From Takakia lepidozioides (lineage: Eukaryota > Streptophyta > Takakiopsida > Takakiales > Takakiaceae): a stretch of DNA of 64,000 nt. Numbering within the stretch: position 1 is the stretch's first letter; each line of letters opens with the position of its first letter. A program made the translations under genes and the position numbers. This document shows, one piece after another, positions 56,465 to 64,000 of this stretch. Where the stretch lies: assembly GCA_030704615.1 (NCBI GenBank), contig CM060732.1:8122001-8186000 (forward strand), read 5' to 3'. Under the pieces are notes generated by a model. It searched no databases, had not been told where the DNA came from, and saw only the letters and a program-made list of their open reading frames with translations.

Positions 56465-58880
56465 CTCCCTGGCAGCGTGACCTATATTTCCCAGGATTTC
56501 AATTGTGTTTACAAATGCACCACAACAGCTCTTGGTTCCCAGTGACCTGCTCTCCTCCAGTCGAGATCCGTAGCTATGCCGAGCCTTAATCCTTTGCACC
56601 AATATTCCCAACAAAAGCAGGAGCACTTACAATGCAACCCCGGAAAGCACCAGAGCTAACTAGCTTTGATCAAGAACGCTTACAGCCCTTCATGCGTGCT
56701 GATTTTTCAAGGTGGCAGCAACAGATCTGCTATCACTGATTGTGTAAGCCTTTACATGGAGTTGGCACAGGCTGCCCTCAAGTTCTGGATTGTTCACATA
56801 GACCGAGCATGTCATGTAGTGAGCTGGGCCCCTTCTGTCTTCAAGGGACCGGCAGTTTCAGATGACACCACATTAATGCCTAAATTGTCATCCTTCCCTG
56901 CTCCCTTTTATCTGATTCCTCCACGGTCAGATTCTTCAAGCCGCATCAGATTCCAGCTTACAAGCCTTTCAATTGACGCTCAAAGTGCCACATCTACACT
57001 CGCTTGGTTATTGGGCAGAACTGACGTCGATAAGGCAAGAAGGGAAATTTCTGGATCAGACCAGTGCATTGATCATTTCCCAAGACCACGTATGCTGCTT
57101 CTTTCGGCGCTTCTCCAGAAGCCAGAGTCATTAAGTTATGGCGCTCCCCTCAGCAAACCATCCGCCAGCGAGCCTATTCACAGTTCTGCTCTGTCCATCT
57201 TTCGCAACAACAGTTTGCTCTCTTGCAAACCCTAGCTTCTAGTCAGCGCAAGTCATCCCTTCAATTCTTGATGGCCTTGCTCCCTCCTCTGGCAGGTGCA
57301 CAAGTTACAAAGCTGCTTCACATGTTTGCTCATCCTCCAGCATTCAATGAATGGACGAATGGCTGCACTGCAGGACACCACCAGGCAGTAGAATACGCCA
57401 AGTTCCTTGGTATTCCTATCTCTTGCTCATTCCACAGCCCCTCACACATTACCAATCACATTCGAAGCTCTTGGAGTTCCTGCTCCTGGTACGGTTCAAT
57501 TGCAGCAAAAGCCAGACATGCTAGAAAAACTGCCAGACTCTGATCAGGCTAAGAAAGAAGATACAGCCACTGTGACAGCTGCCAATGTGCCCACATGCGT
57601 CAAGAAAAGCTACAGCCCAACTTCAGTGGAAAGATGTGCTTTGCCTGCAGAGGAGCCTGATACAGACAGTATGTTCAGTTTGCCACTTGCATGACCAGGC
57701 TCTCTAATTGAGGAGCCAGAATGTGGAAATGATGAAAATGGAGAGAGTGAGGTGTGCTCTACTGCAAAGGATGTTGGAGTGGGCATCTTTCAAATTGCTA
57801 CCCCAGGTACAGAGGAAGCGAAGAGAAGTTCGGAGGAAGGAAACATGCGGGTTGCCAGTGATGGTATTGCTATTGACCAGGATGCTACCTCAGAAAATCA
57901 ATTAGATTCTGCTCTTCCGCTGCCTTTCCTGACCGCACAATACGTCACTCTTTCCCATTTCTTCCTTAACGGCTGCTGCGCCTCACTGAGGCTCGAAGAA
58001 CTGCTACGGTCACATGTTCGATCTCCAAGTCTTTCTGTATCCTGCACCACTCGTCAGCTTCATCTTACAAAACAAAAAGTGTTGGCACCCAGGAGGCAGG
58101 GCACGTGCGGGACTGCTCACGACACTCAGAGCATGGGAACCGGACGTGTCCAATCTCTCAACATTGCTCCACCTTGCAACCCATTATCTACAACTCACGA
58201 ACGCAGACAACATCCCCCAACCCAGGAAGCAGTCCAAGTTTGACACATACACGTCTGCTTCCACCTCATTTCTTCCCTGCGTTTGTGTGGGTGTGACGAG
58301 GAGCAAGGTAAGAGGCACTTGCAGTTACCCTGCACACGACCTCACTGACCGCTTCTGGTCGGTGCACATCGAACTAAGGCGAGCAGCCCATACTCTACCT
58401 CCTGACTGCCCCACCTCGCCCTCTCTGCACGCCGTTCCATTCTCCCTCATCTCCATCTCCAGGCACGGAAGTTCTACTCATCTGCTCGATTACAGGTACC
58501 CCTTTAAGTCTCGCACTTGGTCAGTTTCCGAACGGCCAATCGCTGCTACACCATGATGTCTCCTCACCAACCAAAACGAAGGCTGCTTCCCCGCAGTATA
58601 GCTCCGTCCTGCCCCGGCGGCCTCATGCCAGAACCAACGCTATCCTCAACCAGTAGAACGAGACCAGTTCTTTGCCCCTGCTTGCCATGCAGCCTGCCTC
58701 CATGGACCATCTATATACCCAGAAACCAACGATGATCGAAACCAGCATGTTTTTTTTTGTTTTTTTTTTTTTTTTTTAAGCTTCTCAAACTAAGCATTAC
58801 TTACACACAGGTAATCATACAAGTGCTAACCCTCAACTCCTACCTTGCACTCACAGGTAAGAGGTCATCTCTCTCTCGAG
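56465..58880. other. Cargo segment of the outer element, unidentified host-like sequence
   Basis: This 2.4-kb piece occupies the same place as the TPR cargo of the inner copy (between block B and the conserved part upstream of ORF249) but is unrelated to it. The longest frames are on the plus strand, antisense to the element: 56666-57235 (contains ALKFWIVHIDRACHVVSWAP and TLAWLLGRTDVDKARREI), 57223-57543 (QVTKLLHMFAHPPAFNEWT) and 57407-57694 (STAPHTLPITFEALGVPAPG), with further pieces to 58556. They chain with frame breaks, as a captured and decaying cDNA would. I do not recognise the protein. A T-run at 58749-58780 lies near its 3' side. Confidence 0.45.
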
Positions 58881-59231
58881 TGATAAGAAACTAAGAACAC
58901 ACTGTTCACACAAGAAACATGAAATCCACCACCATCACTCTTTAAAATAGTAGTCAAGCCAGGGGTACCCCAAGCTATGGGGACTCCACCCCACAACAAC
59001 CTATCATCCCTTCATAAGCACACTCAGATTCTGAACGATGAAGGAGCTCAGTCGTGCAGGCTCAACTCGAGAGAGATGAGCCGCACGACTGACGCTCTCA
59101 TGAAGATAAGACGGTTCAGGTGTCAAACTAAACTTGACACCTGACTTAACACTTGAACTAAATCCAAGTGTTAAATACAAATAACTAGCTTTATTCTAGT
59201 TAGTTTCACACTGTGTTTATTTAACTTGACA
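58881..59231 (-). repeat. 5' terminal block B of the outer element
   Basis: 351 bp, nearly identical to 37278-37628, same orientation. Preceded on the plus strand by ATCTCTCTCTCGAG, the equivalent of the CTCGAGAGAG that follows B in the inner copy. It ends ACTTGACA at the CAAG target duplication. Confidence 0.92.
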
Positions 59232-62200
59232 CAAGAGGTGAGCACATCCACTACATTCGTTACTCTATCAGACTCATCTTCGGAGGATGTTTCCGAGATT
59301 CCTCCACCAGTCCAGACTCCATTCTTAGATGATGACGAATTGCAGGAGATAACGAGTGTCATTCCAAAATTGACTTGCAGGCGTGCTTGGGTGCAAGAGC
59401 GAGCTCCGGTTTGTTGACTGGGAGTCCCTTCGGGTGCAGCGAGTTCAATATGTGCCAGCAGAGTTTGACGGGGACATTTTGTTTGAGCTCAACCCTCCCA
59501 CGTCTTCAAGTGGACTTGCTGGGCTTCTGCAAGGCATGGACAAGAAACATGACGGACATCCTTGGTGCAGGACAAAAACATCGAACATCCACAACGACAT
59601 TGGGTTGAAATTTCGAAGGTCGGTTTGCGTTGGACATTGCAAGTGTCTGAATCCTTCTTGCCCTCGCCTGAGGAACAACTTTTAACCAAACGAGAGTGAG
59701 TGGGAAGGGGTGCCCCTGAATCCTTTCACACCAGGGCTTGCCCCTCCCAAGAGCAATACTTTTGTGTGCAGGTTCTGCAAACTTGCCCCGTCATGTGTTT
59801 CTGTGTGTCACACTCGAATGTACCAGCTGGCACACCGATGCAACACAATGACTCGTGCCTGCATTCATATGGGCACACACGAGCATCCTGTGTGGAAGGG
59901 AAGTTGCAGGGATAGCGTTGACATCGCTAGAAATCTTCTGAAGCAGGAATTCCATAATACCCCTTGTGCAACGCCTTCTGCTATAGCGCTTGCAGCTAGC
60001 AAGACATTCCTGGAAAAACACATACTGGGTGAAGGGAATGCGTCACAGCCAATGCTGGATGCAGATTCGCTTGATGCAGTGATGGACCATTTCTCCGTAT
60101 TGAGCTCTCCCAATATTCGGAACCAGGTGAATGCACTCAGAATGGGCACTGGCAGTGCTAGATTCATGGACAACATCATGGACCTAAAACGGAGGAGTCA
60201 GTATGAATTCATTCAAAACAATATCTTCCCTAGCCAGGGCTCGTCCAAGGTGTATTTGTTTAAGATGTCCACAGTGGGCGAAGGCAGTGGTGTGAGCATC
60301 GTCCGCCGAATGCAACCTGGAGGAGATTTGGCAAAATGTTGGTTGATGTTTGATCACTGCAAACGGGTGAAAGATTGGACAACCATGGCGTGCCATGTGT
60401 ACGATCCAGTGTACCAGCGTGTGCTTTCCATAGCAATTTGTGATATGCAGTCAGAGGACACTGAATCCCAAATGCTCATGTGGAATTCTTTCCTGGCCGT
60501 CATGCAGCGCAATGGAATGCAAAACACCAATTTTGCGGGGTTCATGGCTGATAGTGCACAGGCAAATTTCAATGCAATGCGGTGTGTCTTTGGTTCGGGG
60601 GATCCTAAGCTCCCAATGGAAAATAGGGAGCGCACATGCCTCTTCCATTGGAGTCAATCTCTAGTACGTCATACAAAGCGCTGCATTCGACCTGACCTTC
60701 AGCTAGAGCATAGAAGGCTCTGCCTCAAGTACAAAAATGCCACCTCAATGGGAGAAGCTAAGGGCAGTTACCAAGCAATCCGGGCTTGATGGTTCTCCTC
60801 TGGTGCTGCTACAGGGATCTAGCTGAAGGAGTTGGAGGACTGGTTGGTGTTTTGGCACTTCAGGTACAGACAGTGGGGAGCTTTCATGACGACGGTAAGC
60901 CTCTTCAATCCCAGAATTACAAATTTCACTTTGCGTCTTGCCTGTTCCTTTGGGGTTGTTGGATATGCACTTGCAGTTCCTCTTCCATTTCCATTCGTTC
61001 CTCACATTTGCATGCATTGCCTCCTGCAGGACAAATCCTTGGAGGACTTGGCCGACATGCCTCGTGTAATTTGGCGGAGACAGTTCACAACGCCTGGATG
61101 CAGCAGTCTACCAAAGCAGGACGTGACTTATATGTTGCCACTGCAGATGACATGGTGCGGGCACTTACCCAACAAACCAGATACCGCAATTTTCTGATGG
61201 GACGGGGCGGAGGCAAGGGCCCTGATACGACTTTGTTGATGCTAAGGGCTGCGAGCAGGTTCGGAGACCCATTGAAGATGGCGAGAGCTCTGAACAGGTG
61301 CACTGAAGGGTCCCCTTTGCAATCCAGGGTCCCCCATTTGGAAGGCGAGGAAACATTTGGATCATGCAAAAGGAAATTGAACACTCCTCCAGGGTCGGAT
61401 GGAGATTCCCATCGCCCGGACAGGGTCAATTTCTCTGTGCCAAAGGTGTCTCCGGTGCAGACTAAGTCATGTGCCCGCCCCTTCCCAGGTGGGTCCTCTA
61501 CCAGTGGAGTAGGTGGAAATCATGCAAGCAAAGCAGCAGGAATCCCATTGGAGGAGGTGGTGTCCTTGGTGCATGAATCTGATTGCATTGACATTGAGTG
61601 GCATATAGAACGCACCCCACCAGGATCTAGAGTGGCTTGCATGGCGATTTGGACCCCCTCTTTCAAGAAATGCAAATAAAAAATATGCAAAGGCTCCAGG
61701 GGGACTCCAGCTCCAACATTCACAGGGTTGTTCCAACCTTATCATAGTGGGGAGTCAAAGGACCACAAGTTTTGGTTCTGCCCAGACGATATGGCACAAT
61801 GCGTGAAAGGAACAGTTCGTCCTTCGGTGATAATGAAGCCCCCTCCGCTCGCAATTTGGCCTATGAAACTTGGGACGTCGCTGTCATCAACCGAGATAAG
61901 CATGCTGGAGGAGGGAGGGTTCCGTCTTGCACAGTCCCTAGTGGTGCCCTCATGCACTCAGGGCACAGATGTGCCACATGCTCCGGCAATTCCTCCACCC
62001 GTTGCCGACTCGCACCCAACAAAAAGAGATGGAAAAACAGTGCGCCGTGTCGCTTCGGGTGCAGATCACGACTGCAAGATGGAATCGGCTAGAATTTTGC
62101 AGGCTTGGGTGACTCGTATCACCGAAGTCCCTGCCCCGGGGTATGGACGGATTTACACAGTGTTGTCTGCTGGCTCAGTTCTTCATGGGAAAGAATATCA

Positions 62201-62441
62201 GGTTACCGTGGGGAATTTCCCTGCGTGCACTTGTCCGGATTTTGTAGCGATGCGTGAGGGCGCTCTCGGCATGAGAGGGAAGTGGGTCCCCTACAAACAT
62301 CAATATTACATATACCTTATAATTATGTGCTGCGATGGTAAGAGAGACCAATTCATTCACCAAGCCACACTAGGCTATGGAGAAGTCATCACTCTTCTAC
62401 AGCGGGACACCTGCCGTGGGGCTCCGCCACATTCTCTGTGA
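59232..62441 (+). pseudogene. MULE/SWIM transposase copy 2, main part
   Basis: Continues the ORF split at 37191. In order: FVTLSDSSSEDVSEI (SUMO-interaction-like); frame break at about 59375; KSELRFVDWESL; TAA at 59683; a Cys-rich zone with CIHMGTHEHPV; and the main 359-codon frame 59710-60789 with the DDE-like block (CKRVKDWTTMACHVYD, DMQSEDTESQ, FMADSAQANFNAMR, CLFHW). A TGA at 60787 stands where copy 1 has TGG. LEDWLVFWHFRYRQWG and an intron-like gap (about 60897-61030) follow, then frames 61030-61679 and 61728-62441 with HKFWFCPDDMAQC and a SWIM finger CTCPDF...PYKH. The third zinc ligand Cys is Tyr here (copy 1 has PCKH). Non-functional. Confidence 0.85.
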
Positions 62442-62694
62442 ATAGAAACGAGCCATGCCCACTTCCCGTGCTGGTTTCCAGCTTATCGCGGAACCAGGGC
62501 AATTGCATATTGTAGGCGTCTTTCTCTGAATTGAAATAAAGTGTGACGATCATTCTGAGCTCAAATCTGCATTATGTTCATATTCCTTTTTTTGTGCAGA
62601 CATTGCAGACATGGTGCATGGTGGCCCCTTTGTTTTGTCCTCGTTTGTCCACGGTAATAGGCCCTCTTCATGCAATCCTCGCCTATAGGGCCTG

Positions 62695-62795
62695 CTTCTC
62701 TAGCACATTGGTGCCGCTCACGCTTTGCAGCTACAACGTGAGCTCAGCTCCCAGGCTCACGGGCTGGGCTCACGCCGTAGCTACGCTGATTTAAC
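62695..62795. repeat. GTGAGCG motif cluster (copy D) downstream of MULE/SWIM copy 2
   Basis: CCGCTCACGC, ACGTGAGC, GGCTCACGGGC and GGCTCACGCC within 100 bp. Just upstream, TTTGTCCACGGTAATAGG matches TTTGTCCACGGCAATAGG at 16588-16605, which precedes the cluster at 16.65 kb. This suggests a shared terminal sequence of a repeat family. Confidence 0.55.
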
Positions 62796-62801
62796 ACAAC
62801 T

Positions 62802-63354
62802 ATGTGCCAGATGTTAGAGAAAAATGGGACCTTGATCTATGAGGGGGACATTGCCCTGCCAATTCTGGTGCTTGCCTATAGAACTTCTGTCCATGCCATT
62901 ACCAATATCTCTCCTTTTGCATTGTTATATGGTCGCAAGGCTCGCTCCCCTTTGCACATTTCAACCATGCAGGTACCTGTCTCTCAACCTGTTGATTGGG
63001 ATCTTTTTTTGCATGACCTGGATGTTAAGAGATGTAAGCTCCGAGAAAGAGCAAAGAGCAACATTGTGTTAGCTCATGCCGCTTGGGCTCTATAACTACA
63101 ATCGCCGTGTTGTGTATTATGATGCCTTCAAAGTTGGTCAATCCGTTTGTGTTCGTCTTCAACCTGGTAAGCAGGTCTCCAAGGCTTCTCGTAGAATAGA
63201 TGGCCCATATCTGATTGTTGACATCCTGCCTGGTCACCAGCACCAGCTTCTGCCTCAACATGACTCCACTGCTGGCGCTATTCCAGGGACTGTCCACATT
63301 TCGTTATTGGTTCCTTGCATTCTTCAATTTAATCTAATATGTTTTGAATATTGA
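62802..63354 (+). pseudogene. Ty3-type integrase C-terminal fragment
   Basis: The first frame reads ALPILVLAYRTSVHAITNIS and PFALLYGRKARSPLH, the classical region after the integrase Glu (LAYRTSxHxxTxxSPFxLLYGR). After a frameshift near 63090, NRRVVYYDAFKVGQSVCVRL and SRRIDGPYLIVDIL form the GPY/F module. This element is unrelated in sequence to the methyltransferase family. It is a fragment only. Confidence 0.88.
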
Positions 63355-63519
63355 GCATCGACATGTTATTCTTACTCCTAATAGGGCTGCTCGTCATCAG
63401 CAGGTGGCTGCTTCTTCCATAGAGTAGTTTTTGTGCAATTTTTTTTTTCGAGCTAGGTGTTCACATCATCATGTAAGCACCTAGGGTTTTTCCAGGGTGA
63501 TGTTTGTAGCAGGGAGTGC

Positions 63520-64000
63520 TTAGGGGCCAACATCTGGTGGAAGATCCACCACTACAACAATAGGTCCTCAAGGACCAGCACAAACAGGAGAACCAGCACC
63601 TATCAGTGGGCAGGGTGTAGGGCCACAGATGGCGGTACCTCCAACACGGGCAAAACCACATTTTCCAATATACGCAGGGAAAGAGGATCTTGATGTACAC
63701 ATTAGCTAATTTGAGCACATGTGTATTGTGAACAATGAGAATGGCGATGATGCCAAGATGAGACTGTTTCCTTGTTCATTTATCAAGAAAGCAAGTGAAT
63801 GGTATGCAAGATTTCCAGATAATCATTTCCTAACCTGGAATAGCCTTAGTACGACATTCCGGAATAGGTTCAGGACAAGCAAAACTGAGGATGAAGTGTA
63901 TGGAAGTTTACAACAGTTAAGACAAAAGAAGCATGAAACTGTTGAGCAGTACATGGAAAAGATCGAGTTAATGATGAAAAAACTGGTTGCTGTACCAGCG
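63520..64000 (+). pseudogene. Retrotransposon gag fragment running off the window
   Basis: A Pro/Gly/Thr-rich start, then KPHFPIYAGKEDLDVHIS, a TAG at 63708-63710, and a Retrotrans_gag region: MRLFPCSFIKKASEWYARFP, TWNSLSTTFRNRFR, YGSLQQLRQKKHETVEQYME. The frame is open to the last base. The stop at the start of the capsid region suggests decay, but the downstream part is outside the window. Confidence 0.85.

Larger units (their letters stand above)
37192..59231 (-). mobile_element. Outer Ty3-like retroelement with DNA methyltransferase (about 12.5 kb own sequence, nested copy inside)
   Basis: Flanked by CAAG at 37188-37191 and 59232-59235, interrupting a transposase ORF. In its own (minus) direction: block B (59231-58881), cargo (about 58880-56465), 249-codon ORF (56099-55350), then the nested copy, leader and primer-site-like motif (45310-45297), gag, nucleocapsid, protease, C5 methyltransferase, RT, RNase H, integrase, PHD finger, polypurine tract (37728-37718), and A (37717-37631), B (37628-37278), A (37277-37192). 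Own sequence is 22040 minus 9545 bp. Coding parts contain stops and frameshifts, so this copy is dead but almost complete in domains. The termini are not ordinary LTRs: A is absent from the 5' end. Confidence 0.88.

Noticed and set aside
45743-59231. Blocks B at 45743 and 58881 are in opposite orientation and could be the terminal inverted repeats of a giant DNA transposon.
   Set aside because: The flanking 4-bp duplications pair differently (TAAT with TAAT, CAAG with CAAG), and the outer sequence is continuous without the inner element, so these are ends of two nested elements.
1-64000. tRNA, rRNA or organellar DNA.
   Set aside because: No cloverleaf or rRNA-like sequence was noticed, and the spliced genes indicate nuclear DNA. 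A tRNA scan was not possible here.

Overview
The window reads as nuclear DNA of a plant-lineage eukaryote. I infer a charophyte green alga, possibly Chara-like, but that is not proven. The reasons are two spliced host genes with GT-AG introns (an ABCF4/GCN4-type ATPase closest to plant ABCF4, and an HslU/ClpY ATPase), plant-type PPR and CACTA remnants, and a very high load of decayed transposons. No bacterial operon structure, rRNA, tRNA or CRISPR array was seen.

Layout. 0.25-3.6 kb: ABCF4-like gene, 5' end missing. 5.8-10.3 kb: HslU in 12 recognisable exons. 10.3-16.4 kb: gene-poor DNA with a scrambled PPR pseudogene, a SET-domain remnant and a cluster of palindromes. 16.7-20.1 kb: decayed CACTA transposase gene and a Copia RNase H fragment. 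20.7-24.4 kb (minus): MULE-like transposase with a SWIM zinc finger (copy 1). 25.1-30.0 kb (plus) and 35.9-31.8 kb (minus): two convergent paralogues of a family I cannot name. Each has a long first intron filled with hairpin-forming palindromes, in two different arm sequences that share the same core. 36.7-62.4 kb: a second MULE/SWIM copy, split by a 22-kb insertion. 62.8-64 kb: Ty3 integrase and gag fragments.

The 22-kb insertion (37192-59231) is the most striking part. It is a Ty3-like retroelement on the minus strand, flanked by the 4-bp target duplication CAAG. A second member of the same family (45743-55283, plus strand, duplication TAAT) is inserted inside it. Both copies carry a complete-looking C5-cytosine DNA methyltransferase domain between protease and reverse transcriptase. 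Both have an extra 249-codon ORF upstream of gag. Each carries a different cargo segment at the same relative place; in the inner copy this is a TPR-protein gene. The outer copy ends pol with a PHD finger. Both copies have unusual ends: block B at the 5' end and A-B-A at the 3' end, with no 5' copy of A. This resembles the split direct repeats of Ngaro/PAT-type elements, yet the element encodes a DDE integrase and has target duplications. A UAG stop between methyltransferase and RT is followed in the inner copy by CAACCA, which fits the UAG-CARYYA readthrough signal.

Most transposon-derived genes are broken by stops. Several are TGG to TAG/TGA or CAG to TAG relative to their paralogue, as expected from C-to-T decay of methylated DNA. 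Exon coordinates were read by eye from reading frames and splice signals; protein identities rest on remembered family motifs, not on searches.
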